The notes under the pieces are model-generated. The model saw only the letters and a list, made by a program, of their open reading frames with translations, did no database searches and was not told where the DNA came from. From contig CM036167.1 in the NCBI GenBank assembly GCA_020631735.1, positions 2,794,988-2,858,987 of the forward strand: a stretch of 64,000 nucleotides of DNA. Reading direction: 5' to 3'. Shown one piece after another: positions 10,971-22,612 of the stretch. The number at the start of each line of letters is the position of its first letter. The stretch's first letter is position 1. Source of the DNA: Saccharum officinarum (taxonomy: Eukaryota; Streptophyta; Magnoliopsida; Poales; Poaceae). A program made the position numbers and the translations under genes.

Positions 10971-11420
10971 TGTTGGATTGATCTCAGGCCCAACCCAACG
11001 GCTAGGGCCTCGTTTCCCCTGGATCACGTCCTGATCGGGGGCGCCCAACCGATCCATGGTTGGTGGGCCTCCGACGCGCTGCACTATAAAAAGAAAGGAG
11101 TGGGGGCTGCAGGCACTTTCCAAGGTTCGCCGTGCCCTAAACCTACTCTACAAACCCTAGGCCTCCGATCGGCATCGCGCAGTGGTGTCAGGAAGCACCA
11201 CCGCGCCACCTCTCTTCTACTCCCGCACCACTGTCATCAGACAACGTCGGTGGAGGCCCGAAGGACGACGTGATCTACTCCACCGCGACATCAACACCAT
11301 GGACGCCTTTGGATCCGCTCCCTCCAATGACGGTCTAATCCCTAAACTTCTAGATATACTCCACAGTTTATATCTTGTTCCCGATCTCGGTACTCTACTA
11401 GAAGATCCTAAATTCTATCA
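10971..11420 (+). repeat. 5' LTR of the copia element
   Basis: 450 bp, TGTTGG...CTATCA, with a TATA-like box (CTATAAAAAG, about 11084-11093) as promoter. The same sequence recurs at 16883-17331 and, inverted, at 63363-63814. Confidence 0.92.
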
Positions 11421-11421
11421 A

Positions 11422-11436
11422 TGGTATCGACCGATC
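11422..11436 (+). other. Primer binding site of the copia element
   Basis: TGGTATCGACCGATC begins one base after the LTR. The first seven bases match the complement of the initiator tRNA-Met 3' end commonly used by plant copia elements; the remainder diverges. Confidence 0.7.
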
Positions 11437-12550
11437 TTGTAGTAGATCGGGCTCGGGAACTACCTAGTAAGAACAGCGAGTATGAAGAAAGGGGTTTTTT
11501 TTTATTTTCTTTTCAAACCCTAACCCTAGCCAGCGCAAGAACATAGAAACCTAACCCTAGAAGCAAAAGAACGGCCAGGAGAAGCAACAGAGAAACCTAC
11601 CCGCACCGCCGCCGGCTCACCAAAGTTTTCGAACCACCACGAACGGCCGAGAAACCTTTTCCAGTGAGGCACCACGCTCGAGCACCGCGCTCGAAACCTC
11701 TAGACGGTGGCGCGCTCATCCATTAGAGAGCGCGCGCACCGGCCAGGGGCTTCGGGACGGCGCCGTCCTCCTCTCCGGCCGCCGTAGGGAGCCCTATCTC
11801 TCTTGCGTCTTCGGTGGAGTGTGAGAGGCGAAGCAGGACAAGAGAGAGAAGAAGCCGGTGAGAAATGAGCTAGGGTTTTCCACCGCCTGGCTGCACACAG
11901 GGTTTTGATCACCCGAAATCGAAGAAGCACCGTTGGATGAGATCCAACGGCGTGTGGCTGCTGGACCGGGAATCAGCCTAGGCGGGAGGGTGCCCTGGGC
12001 CACTTTGCGCGAGCAGGCCCAGGTTGCGGCCTGCTCAGCATCCGCGCCTCAGCGAGCTTTGGGCGCGGGCCGTTTTCGTGATAAATGGGCTGCGCGCCAT
12101 CAGTCGAAGCAGAAAAAAGGCGAGTTGCTGGGCCAGAAACGCCCGAGCTGGGCTGCAAGCGGCCGTGGGCCGAATCGTTGGCCGTGACCCGAAAAGCACA
12201 GTGAAATTTTTTATTTTCTTTTTTTTCAGAAGCATTTAAATAATTATTCTGCCAGTTATTAAACTCTATTTAATTGCACCAACGTGTTTATTACTTAGAG
12301 AGCAAAGTTAGCAAGTTATGCTTCTGAGAAATAGCAAGTTAATTAAAGTTTTCCGCTGCGCAAGCTCTAATATTTTATGCATTTATTCTATTCTGTCCAA
12401 CGGTGATAGAATTTATGTACAGAGTTAATTTTTGTATATCTTGATTTTGACCAACGTTAAATTAAGATATGCAATTATTTTTTTCCTAGATTTAATGTTG
12501 ATGTCCTCACTATTTTATTATGTTTAATTTCAGACCAAGCGCTCAATGCG
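11437..12550 (+). other. Untranslated leader of the copia element
   Basis: Non-coding stretch between PBS and gag. The first half is GC-rich and the second half (from about 12200) is AT-rich. It ends with a T-rich tract and CAG before the gag start, which may be a leader intron. Confidence 0.4.
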
Positions 12551-15500
12551 ATGTACTTTATTAGTGCAATCCCAAAGCTGACGGGACAGAACTATGTTCT
12601 GTGGCGCGAAGAACTTGATGCAGCTCTAGCACTTGCTGAGATAGATTTGGCTCTTCAGGAGCCAAAGCCCACTGAGCCAGAGGAGCCTGAAAGGGCCCAA
12701 AATAAGACCGATGAAGCTTTTGCTAATCGGAAGCGAGACTATGCTCCTGTTAGAGCAAAGTATGATCTTGAGAAGTACAAGTGGGAAAAGTCAAACCGCA
12801 AGTGCAAGATTGTCATCAAGAAAACCATCACAGAGGGCTTAAGAGGTGCCATCCCAGAATATGACACAGCAAAAGAATACCTTGAGAAAGTAAAGAATCA
12901 GTTCACTGGTTCCACCAAAGCTCATGCTTCCACCCTGATCCAAAAACTCACTAACATGAAGTTCACAGGGGGAGTGTGAGAGAACACATTCTGAGCATGA
13001 GCACCATGGCAGCTAAGTTAGACAAGTTAAAGATGCCCCTAACAGATGGTTTCATCATTCACCTAGCTCTAAACTCCCTTCCCAAAGAGTATGAGACATT
13101 TGTTGTTAACTACAACACACAACCAGAAGACTGGGATTTAGAGAAGGTGATTGCTATGTGTGTTCAAGAAGAAGAAAGGCTAAAGAATGCAAATGGTGGT
13201 TCTGTGAACTTTGTCAAAGGAAAGAACAAGAAGCCATTCTATAACAAGAAAGCTCCAGATGCCTCCACCTCTCATAATAAGGGAGGAAGCTCTTCACACC
13301 CTAAAGCACAGACAAAATAAGACAACCAGCAGAAGCAAGAGGACTCAGATCGCTGCAGATGGTGCAATGAGACAGGGCATTGGAAGCACGACTGCCCCAA
13401 GTTCATGAGACACTGCCTAGTAAAGGGTGAGGACATTATAACTTTTATTGATGAATCCTTATATCTAAGCTATGCTAGATCCACATGGTGGATTGACTCA
13501 GGTGCAACTATTCATGTTGCAAACTCTTTGCAGGGATTTAATGGAGGGAGAACCCTTCAAAGAGGAGAAAGACAGATTAAGGTGGCCACTGGTGTTGAAG
13601 CTGAAGTTCAAGCTATAGGAAATCTATCTCTAGATTTAGCTAGTGGTTTCACACTTGAGTTGCATGATGTTCTTTATATTCCCTCTTTAGCCAGAAATTT
13701 GATTTCAGTTTCATGTTTGTCAGACTATGGTTTTGATTGTCATTTCAGCAAGAACAACTGTAAGTTACAGTTAAATAATCAGTGTGTGGGTCTTGCTTTC
13801 CGACAAGATAAACTTTATTTATTATCTATGTCTGAGAATGTGAATGCTGAATGTAATAATGCTGAGAATGCAATACCCGCAGATGATAGCAAGAAAAGGA
13901 AAAGAATTGATTCCTCATCGAAATTATGGCACTGTCGTTTAGGCCATATTTCGAGGGGAGAATAGAACGCTTAGTTAAAGAATCAATACTCCCACCACTA
14001 GAACTCTCAGAGTTAGAGCAATGTGTTGATTGCATTAAAGGCAAGTTAGTAAAGAAAATAAAGAAAGGCGCTAAGCGAAGCACGGGAGTACTAGAATTGA
14101 TCCACACAGACATCTGTGGACCTTTTCCAGTGACATCTGTGGATGGTTTTGATTCCTTCATCATATTCACAGACGACTACTCTCGTTTTGGATATATATA
14201 TCCAATCAAAGAACGTTCAGAAGCTTTAGACAAGTTTAAGATATTCAAGGTTGAGGTTGAAAATCAACTAGACAGAAAAATCAAAGTAGTAAGATCTGAC
14301 CATGGGGGGGGAGTACTACGGTCGACATACCCTTATGGACAAGTTCCTAGACCTTTTGCAAGGTTCTTACAGGAAAATGGCATAGTAGCCCAGTATTCAA
14401 TGCCGGGTGACCCACAGCAAAATGGAGTAGCAGAAAGGCGTAACCGTACTCTAATGGATATGGTGCGCAGCATGATGAGCTATTCCACTCTGCCACTGAG
14501 TTTGTGGATGGAGGCCTTAAAAACCGCCATTCATATTCTCAACAGAGTTCCAAGCAAGTCAGTACTTAAAACACCGTATGAGTTGTGGACCGGCAGGAAA
14601 CCCTCAGTCAACCATTTGCGTGTCTGGGGGAGCCCTGCTAAAGCAAAAGTATTTAACCCAAACATAGGAAAGCTAGACCCCAAAACAGTAAGTTGCCATT
14701 TTATTGGCTATCTAGAAAAGTCGAAAGGTTATCATTTTTACTGCCCTGGTAGACATACCAAGTTTGTGGAAACAAGACACGCTAGTTTTCTAGAAGATCA
14801 GATGATCAGGGGAAGCAAGACAGCGCGAGAAATCACCCTTGAAGAGAAGCGGGTGTTCGTGCCCATTCCTATGGTGCAAGAACCCTACTTCACGCTGCCT
14901 GTTGTTGTTGGACCTACGCAAGTGGTGACAACACCTGCTGTAATTTCGCCTATGACTAATTCGGAACCTGTCTTTCAGGAGCCGAATGAACCCATAGTCG
15001 ATGAACAGCAGCCCCAACAAGATCAGCCTCAAGAACAAGAAATGCCAGTAGCAGAACCTTCTGGCAGACCTCAAAGAGCGAGAAAGTCTCCTATTCCAGA
15101 TGACTACATAGTCTATGAATGCGAAGAAGTTCAGATGGAGGATGAACCCACCTCATTTAAAGAAGCCATGAGGAGCACTGAAGCATCTAAGTGGCAAGAA
15201 GCCATGGAAGATGAATTAAAGTCCATGAGTACCAATAAAGTTTGGGGCCTAGAGGAAATTCCTGAAAGAGCCAAAACAGTAGGCTGCAAATGGGTCTACA
15301 AAGTGAAACATGACTCCAAAGGGAACATAGAAAGGTATAAAGCAAGACTGGTAGCAAAAGGTTTTACTCAGCGAGAAGGGATAGATTACAATGAAACATT
15401 CTCTCCCGTCTCGAGCAAGGACTCTTTTAGAATCATAATGGCCCTAGTGGCACATTTTGATCTAGAATTACATCAGATGGATGTGAAGACAGCGTTTCTC

Positions 15501-16711
15501 AATGGGGATCTAGAAGAAAGAGTGTACATGGCACAACCGAAAGGTTTTGCTGTGACAGGCAAAGAAAGAATGGGCTGTCGCCTGAAGAAATCCATTTATG
15601 GATTAAAGCAAGCATCCAGACAGTGGTATTTGAAGTTTGATAAGACAATCAGGAAGTTTGGGTTTAAAGAGAATGTTGAGGACAATTGCGTGTATGCAAA
15701 GTTTAAGAATGGGAAATATATTTTCCTAGTACTGTATGTAGATGACATTCTACTAGCAAGTAGGGATGTCACCCTGCTGCAGGAAACCAAAAGGTTTTTG
15801 TCCTCAAATTTTGATATGAAAGATTTAGGTGAAGCTTCTTTTGTCTTGGGCATAAAGATTCACCGAGATAGAAACCGAGGGGTATTGGGATTATCCCAAG
15901 AGGCATATATAGAGAAAATATTGAAGAAATTCAATATGCATAAGTGTAGACCATCACCTGCTCCTATTTAAAAGGTGACAAGTATGGGGAACATCAATGT
16001 CCCAAGAGCAAGTTCGAGCGCGATCGCATGCAAGCCATTTCATACGCTTTAGCTGTCGGAAGCTTACAGTATGCTCAAGTGTGCACACGCCCAGACCTGG
16101 CTTTTGTGACTGGGCTGCTTGGTAGATATCAAAGTAATCCAGGTATGGAACACTGGAATTTAGTAAAGAAGGTCTTAAGATATTTGCAAGGCATGAAAGG
16201 GCTCATGCTAATCTACAGAAGATCTGATGACCTATAAATAGTAGGATATTCAGATTCTGATTACGCGGGAGATGATAGAAAGTCCACCTCAGGATATATA
16301 TTCACTCTCGCGCAAGGAGCCATATCATGGAAAAGCTCAAAACAAACAATAGTCACTGCATCGTCCACAATGTATGCTGAGTTTATTGCTTGTTATGAGG
16401 CATCAGGACAGGTGAATTGGCTTAAGAAATTTATACCCAGTTTAAAGGTGGTCGACAGCATCGATAAAACACTAAAGTTGTATTGTGATAACGAGCCAGC
16501 AGTGTTGTATGCTCACAACAATAAGTCAAGCAATGCCGCCAAGCACATTGACATAAAATATTATGTTGTGAAGGATAAAATCCGGGATCACGTCATAAGT
16601 CTTGAACATATGAGCACAGAAAAGATGTTAGCGGATCCGCTTACGAAAGGCTTACCGCCCAATGTGTTCAGAGAACACGTAGCCGGCATGGGTTTAAAGG
16701 AAAGCCTGTGA
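12551..16711 (+). pseudogene. Copia gag-pol polyprotein, broken by single-base frameshifts and two stops
   Basis: The polyprotein runs from gag (12551, TGQNYVLWREELDAAL) through a CCHC zinc knuckle (CRWCNETGHWKHDC, about 13350-13395) to the protease (WWIDSGATIHV, DSG active site). The integrase follows, with its HHCC region (LWHCRLGHIS...CVDCIKG), first D in HTDICGP, second D in VRSDHGGG and E in NGVAERRNR. The reverse transcriptase has VDDILLA, and RNase H ends in CDNEPAV and KHIDIKYY. Frame changes occur near 12966-12976 (G run), 13953-13960 (G run) and 15966-15975 (T/A run). In-frame stops occur at 13318-13320 and near 16235. Most breaks sit in homopolymers, so some may be sequencing errors rather than decay. 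Family order and motifs are otherwise complete. Confidence 0.88.
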
Positions 16712-16867
16712 TTCCTGGATAGTTAGAGGGCCTAAGGCGAGAATTCACCTCTGAACAGAAAAGTATCTGTGGCTGTCTAATCTAATGGTAATAACTGTTA
16801 AGATGAAACATGCTCAATACACTGATTTATGATGGGGTGGGTTAACAAAGCAAGAAAGCAGAGATGA

Positions 16868-16882
16868 GATCAAGGGGGAGAA
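16868..16882 (+). other. Polypurine tract of the copia element
   Basis: Purine-rich tract with core AAGGGGGAGAA directly before the 3' LTR. It is the expected primer for plus-strand DNA synthesis. Confidence 0.8.
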
Positions 16883-17331
16883 TGTTGGATTGATCTCAGG
16901 CCCAGCCAACGGCTAGGGCCTCGTTCCCCCTGGATCGCGCCCTGATCGGGGGCGCCCAACCGATCCATGGTTGGTGGGCCCCCGACGCGCTGCGCTATAA
17001 AAAGAAAGGAGTGGGGCCACAGGCACTTGATCCAAGGTTCGTCGTGCCCTAAACCTACTCTACAAACCCTAGGCCTCCGATTGGCATCGCGCTGTGGCGT
17101 CGGGAAGCACCACCGCGCCACCTCTCTTCTACTCCCGCACCACTGTCATCGGTCAACGTCGGTGGAGGCCCGAAGGACGACGTGATCTACTCCACCGTGA
17201 CATCAACACATGGACGCCTCCGGATCCGCTCCCTCCAATGACGGTCTAATCCCTAAACTTCTAGATATACTCCACAGTTTATATCTTGTTCCCGATCTCG
17301 GTACTCTACTAGAAGATCCTAAATTCTATCA
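16883..17331 (+). repeat. 3' LTR of the copia element
   Basis: Begins TGTTGG after the polypurine tract and ends CTATCA before the TATTG duplication. It is nearly identical to the inverted copy at 63363-63814, differing there mainly by single-base losses, for example one C fewer near 17209 and one T fewer near 16908. Confidence 0.92.
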
Positions 17332-17336
17332 TATTG

Positions 17337-17997
17337 GTGTGTGGTGACGCCGATTTTGTTCTGTGGTAACTTGAACTAGTTCTATTTGGTATTCAGCTTG
17401 TCTTTCTTGATTGGGTCTCGAACTCGATTTGTTTGTTTGTGATCTTTCCATATAGACTCCTGATGTGTCTCGATTAGTTTGTTTGTCATCTTTCCATATG
17501 GACTCCTTATCTGTCTCTAGCTCGTACCGGCACCTCAGATCCTCAGATTAGATAGATATAGATAGATGAGGCCAGACAAAAAAAATCCAGACCAAAAAAG
17601 AGGCTGAAATTTTGAGCGGATACGTGGAGAGGGGAGGCAGACAGATACGGGGAGGAAGCTGGACGACCGGACAGAAACGGCAGACAGAAAAGGGCGGAAA
17701 CCTAAAAAAAACTACAGAAATTTTTTCTTTTAAATATTAGGATATAGATATAGATTTGTCATTAAGATCGTTTGGTGCAGCAATGTTTTGGCAAAGAACC
17801 TACGTCTTAGCTCGTCACACGGGATTTTAAGAACTAACCAAATGCATATTATATATTTATATATGTGCACCCGGACTAGCTTACATACATATAATGGTAA
17901 TATTAGTGAATCATAGAAACGATGTGTAACAACAAGACTATTGAAGACTTCAATTATTACAATGTTGACTCTAAACATGTAACATAAGGTCCCGTTT
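17337..17997. other. Right flank of the copia insertion, no gene
   Basis: AT-rich DNA with short repeated phrases ('ctttccatat..gactcct' twice, about 17444-17504). No coding region or element end is supported. The same sequence is present inverted at 62707-63362. Confidence 0.4.
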
Positions 17998-18214
17998 GGT
18001 TTGGATGTTAAAGTTTAACAACATTGTAGCAGTTTCGTCTTATTTGATAAAATTTTTTCAATCTTGGACTAATTAGGCTTAATAGATTCGTCTCGTAAAT
18101 TACTCCTAATATGTGCCGACATGCATGCAATTAGTCTACATTTAGTACTCCATACATTTGAGAGAACATTGATGTGATGGAGTTAAACTTTAACTCCTTC
18201 AAACCAAACGGGCC
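17998..18214. mobile_element. Tourist-like MITE (left copy)
   Basis: Terminal inverted repeats GGTCCCGTTTGGTTTG...CAAACCAAACGGGCC are flanked by the three-base duplication TAA (17995-17997 and 18215-18217), the PIF/Harbinger signature. There is no coding capacity. Its inverted twin is at 62477-62706. Confidence 0.8.
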
Positions 18215-18300
18215 TAAATCGTTTCAAAAAAACATGTAACATAAATGAACACAAACGTCATAAATATAACTCGCAGCCGAACAACCAAATCCTCCACCGG

Positions 18301-18638
18301 CAACTGACTGTGAAAATAGGTATGCCTAGAACTCCTTGAAATCCTCTAAATCCTCCTTTTGGGTACCCATCCAAAATTTTGTCAAATAATACAAAAAAAA
18401 AGTGTGGATACCATCGTACCCAACAAGTGTTGAAATGAATTATATGCATAGTCTTAAAACAAGAAAATAGCAACTGACTGTGAAAATAGGTATGCCTAGA
18501 ACTCCTTGAAATCCTCTAAATCCTCCTTTTGGGTACCCATCCAAAATTTTGTCAAATAATACAAAAAAAGTGTGGATACCATCGTACCCAACAAGTGTTG
18601 AAATGAATTATATGCATAGTCTTAAAACAAGAAAATAG
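18301..18638. repeat. Tandem duplication, two ~170-bp units (left copy)
   Basis: Two adjacent units, 18301-18470 and 18471-18638, are identical by eye except for the length of an A run. Both begin CAACTGACTGTGAAAATAGG. The same pair occurs inverted at 62054-62390. Confidence 0.9.
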
Positions 18639-19557
18639 CTAACTCTGGTTAGAACACCGTGAGGAAATTTAGTTGGCATATTTTATTACCAACATGTCTA
18701 CTAATAGTAATAAAGTACTATCTCTGTCAAAAAAGAATGTAATTCTAGGTGTATTTTTTTTAATGTGCCTATAGTTTGATCAAATATATAGGTAAAAATA
18801 ATAATGTTTATAACACCAAATAAATATAGTATGAAAATATATCTTATAACAAATCTAATTATACTTAGGCTCTGTTTGGTTGAGCTGTGGCTTTTGGAAC
18901 AGCTGTTGTGAGCTGTGCGTTGTGGAAAATCAGCTGTGAAAAAAGCAAAAGACCGTTTGGTTAGAGCAGCTGTGAAATTGGAGGCTGTGTATTAAATACC
19001 TGTAATACCTCTGAAGGCCTTGGAAACTGTTTGTATGCAAATTGCTTGTAAATAACTAATTTGTTCACTGATTCACATGTAAATGTATATTTTAGAATGA
19101 AAAAAATAAATTTTCTAAGTTTTGCATCCATCTTGGTGATATAGTCCACAAAAATATAACAAATACCATTTTACAAAAGATAAAAGGACCATCCGTCAAT
19201 ATAATTATCTTCCTCTTGCATTAACCAAAAAGCATCAAGAGATGAGACGGATGGTTCACGCTTGTTGCCTGTACAGGGTAGATATAAGTGTATTCTAGGT
19301 GTATTTCTTCTTTTACTTTTCAATAAGAAAATGGCAAGGTGACATGGGTGTGACCTTGCTATTGTCCATTACACAGCACGGCAGAGCACACAGCAAGCAG
19401 AGCAAGCATTACCATGCAGCAGCCAGCAGGAAGGGATAGAGGAGCGGTGGAGGGTGGTTCACGGCGAACAGCGGTGATGGCAGAGGAGCTCTGCTGGCCC
19501 TACCCGCTTGGCTCAGAAGAAGGGAGAGGCGGGGATGGGAGAGGAACTCTGCTGAGC
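18639..19557. other. Repeat-derived sequence with AGCTG-rich transposon-end-like block
   Basis: At 18868-18990 there is GGCTCTGTTTGGTTGAGCTGTGGC followed by several AGCTGTG motifs, which look like the terminus of a DNA transposon. At 18715-18760 a Stowaway-like phrase ('gtcaaaaaagaatgtaattctagg') is visible. No gene is supported. Confidence 0.4.
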
Positions 19558-19620
19558 GTGCCCGCCGGGAAGACCATCGCGCTGGTGGGCAGCTCCGGCT
19601 CCGGGAAGACCATCGCGTAG
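19558..19620 (+). pseudogene. Captured fragment of an ABC transporter nucleotide-binding domain (Walker A), left copy
   Basis: The frame reads VPAGKTIALVGSSGSGKTIA and then TAG. VPAGKT(V/I)ALVGxSGSGKS is the Walker A region of plant ABCB (P-glycoprotein-like) transporters. Here the usual Ser of GKS(T) is replaced by T-I-A, and the frame ends at once, so only about 20 residues of the family are recognisable. It lies in a GC-rich island (19400-19990) next to the Harbinger end. This is consistent with a host exon piece picked up by a transposon. The inverted copy is at 61070-61132. Confidence 0.6.
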
Positions 19621-19996
19621 GAACCTGCGCTCACCCATGGCAGCCGCGACTGGAGAGGGGCCGTCGGAGGGACATGCGAAGACCGGAGAGGGGCAGCCAG
19701 TGCAGGGCCCGCCAGTCGGGCAGCACCGCAGGGACAGGGGCTGGGCAGCACCGCCGGAGTAGGCGCGAGAGCAGCCGCTGGGGCTCCCGCGCGCTCGACC
19801 GAGGCGGCAGCGGCGGAGCTCCCGCACGCGCCGAAACGGAGGGGATCTTCGGCCTGGGGCGGAACTCCGGCCGAGCTAGCCGCCGGGGGCTGGGGCGCCG
19901 CCGCGCAGGCCGCCGGGGCAAGGCCGCGGGACCACCGGGTCGAATGCGAGGAAGACGAAGCCGCTCGGGAGAAAAACAGTCGCTCGCCAGAAACAA
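19621..19996. other. GC-rich island adjoining the Harbinger insertion
   Basis: Very GC-rich, with many overlapping open frames on both strands but no motif beyond the ABC fragment upstream. It looks like GC-rich genic material next to, or captured with, the ABC piece. The TAA at 19997-19999 is the Harbinger target site. Confidence 0.3.
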
Positions 19997-20308
19997 TAAT
20001 AGCCTGTTTGGTTGCCTTCTCTAGGTAGCCTGCATCGTATCTGCCATGCAGGCTCCCGCCGGCCTGGCTGCGCTCATGCAAGGCCCTGGTGTTTGGTTGC
20101 CTGGCTGTCCAGATGCAGGATGCAGGAGATGGTGTTTGGTTGACAGAATCATATGCAAAATTCAAAAGTCAGATACAACAGCCACTTGTTTGGTTGGTTG
20201 CATAGCTCAGGTTGCAGTCACCACATGCATAAGGGGGTGAGGATACCTTCCACAATCCTGATGAGTTCATGTCTCCGTACATAACAATTTAGACATGTTA
20301 CATTAATT

Positions 20309-20603
20309 TTACATTAATTTTGCCGCTAAGTAGGCAATGAGCAGGGCCTCAAACACAATTACTACAACTAGGCACCTGACAACCGAATTGTTTGTCTTCA
20401 AATGAGGCGCAAAAGGCTTCTGTTCACTGTCCAGGTCCTCTACTTCCATGTGATTTCCACCATGGAATGCTGCAATAGCTTCTTCCTTTGTGTTGTATTT
20501 CTTGTACAATGCCCCTGGATACCTAATCACTTCACGATGGCAGGCTTCCCCAGGTGGGATAGATTCCAGGTGTTCTCCCAACACGCACTACATACCAAGC
20601 CAT
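20309..20603 (-). pseudogene. Harbinger-borne ORF3, viroplasmin/RNase H1 N-domain-like protein (left copy)
   Basis: Inverted twin of 60087-60381, where the protein is described. The start is CAT at 20601-20603, with the same one-base frame change in the four-G run and the same hydrophobic C-terminal tail. Confidence 0.65.
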
Positions 20604-21252
20604 TGTTGGCTGTACAATCAACAACTCCTTAGGATTGTTATGGAACATAGCAAAAACATGCAGCATAATATATAAGTCAATAAACAAGAAACCATTGGAG
20701 TTTGTGCTGTGCTCAGATAATAAATAAAATCATTGAAAAGTTGATAAATATATTGACATCACTGGCAATGCAATTGTACTCATTGGAAAAGAAAAAATCA
20801 CAAATCTGTCACAATATCATTTGCACAGACAATGGATCAATGCAATGGTAGAAGGGGAAGTAAAACACAAAATAGTAAGGCATATAAACGCTGCTCAGAT
20901 TAAACCAAATTGCCTATGAAAGGCATGATATCATAATTCAGCTTAATAATAAGTTCAAAGCTGCAAGAGCTGACTGATCAAATACATCATCACAGAGCTT
21001 AAGCATTTCTATATAGTACTGCACATTTGTCTGTGCAAGACCTAGAACCACATCATACTAGGAGGTTATTAGGTCAGTTTCACCGAGAGACAACTATGTT
21101 GTATCTCACAAAAGAATCATGGAGCACGGCCTACCCATCTCAAGTTAGCTCTGTACTTCACAAAAGGGCTAGTCAAGCTGCACAGGAGTTAGCAGAGGTG
21201 TTGCATGGTAAACTCCACACAAAAGGACCAGTCAGCAAACATGCCAATGCAT

Positions 21253-22287
21253 CTACATGTAGTAGTGCTTAGCCAGCCATGTCCTAAGCCAGAGGACACG
21301 GTGGGCTTCACTCATCTTGACAAAGGCATCTCTTGTGGTTTGTTGTCCAACAGGTGAGAGTATGCAACAATCAGTGCCTCATCAGGAAACCCAGGCATGT
21401 ACATCACTGCACCATAGAGGTCAGGATGCATGATCTCAACCTTGGTCTCCCTAATAGCAGAAGCAACATCCTTCACAGCTTAGTCATACTAGACATAAGC
21501 ACAACATCTTCCTCACCCAACACAGTTCTCTTCCTCTTGCTGCCTGCACCAGCTCCCACATTGGTCACCTCCGTGGCATCTTTAGTTGCCTCCCCCCAAA
21601 GCTTGCCTACATCATCTATGGTCTTGGCTGTGTTGTCTAGATCAACTACCTTAGCCTTGATGGAGGTCCCAACACAGTCAGAAGGGGTACCCAAAGCCTC
21701 ATTGGAGCCCATAGCATATTTTCCTGTGGCTAACCCATTGCCAAAGATAGTCATCATCTCCTTTTAGTTCTCTATGGGCTTGTTAAGCAGTTCAGCATCC
21801 TTAGGATGGGCCTAATAGAACAGGAGGTTGTGTGACATATGTCAATACCCGTAGAAGATTAGATCTAGCTACCACAAATAAGAATGACAGTAACCACAAA
21901 CCTTCACATGGCCCTTGTAGTGCTCCTCCTCAAGGCTGATCATGTTCAAGTCAGCATCCCAGTTAGCCCCACTCAACTCCCTAAGCTTGGAAACCCTTAC
22001 CCATCTCTGCCTCTATTTCTTCAAATGGTTGTACACCTGAGTTCCTGTTACCTCATTGCAGTGAACTCATGCAGGTACTTTGCAACTTGGTTCAGGTGTA
22101 CCTCCTTAAAACCCTTGTCAGTCCTAACACCACTGGAGATAAGCTGACACATACGACGAAGAGCAAACCCTGACATGGCACTTGTCCACCTCATTGCAGT
22201 CCTGGTTGCTGGTCCTTCAGGACCCTCAGGGACATGCACAACATCATCAGCCCCCACCTCAGGGACGTGCACAACCTCCTCAGCCAT
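21253..22287 (-). pseudogene. Harbinger ORF1, Myb/SANT-like DNA-binding protein (left copy)
   Basis: Inverted twin of 58400-59437, where the protein is described. The same internal stops are present. Extra single-base differences break the last exon near 21473, where the right copy stays open. Confidence 0.75.
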
Positions 22288-22612
22288 GGCCTAGTTAAGT
22301 TAGTCAGTGCACAAATAACTTAAATGATAGCTTGGCAGTAGAAGATGGCAACAGATGGTGGTATTGCAGAGAAGTTGAAATCATCATTGCACAACACAAA
22401 GCCTCAATAAGTAAAACATGGAATATGTCATCATTGCACATGTTCTTTGCTCAGGAAGTAATAATTAAAATTGCAATTGAAATCATCTTATCTTAAATGA
22501 ACACAACATGTCCATTGCCTCAGCATAAAACAAGTTCAAATCCTCCTAGCTTAATACAAGTTCAAATGAAATACATTACAACAGTTCAAATGAAATACAT
22601 TACAACAGTACA

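Larger units (their letters stand above)
10971..17331 (+). mobile_element. Complete Ty1/copia LTR retrotransposon with TATTG target duplication
   Basis: LTRs at 10971-11420 and 16883-17331 begin TGTTGG and end CTATCA. The insertion is flanked by a perfect 5-bp duplication TATTG (10966-10970 and 17332-17336). A PBS starts two bases after the 5' LTR and a polypurine tract ends just before the 3' LTR. The internal order gag, zinc knuckle, protease, integrase, reverse transcriptase, RNase H is that of Ty1/copia (Pseudoviridae). The LTRs differ at about twenty positions by eye over ~450 bp, so the insertion is not brand new. The coding region has frame breaks. Confidence 0.93.

Noticed and set aside
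19500..20165. Pro/Ala-rich 221-aa minus-strand frame across the ABC fragment and Harbinger end
   Set aside because: It crosses the transposon boundary and overlaps other GC-driven frames; no motif.
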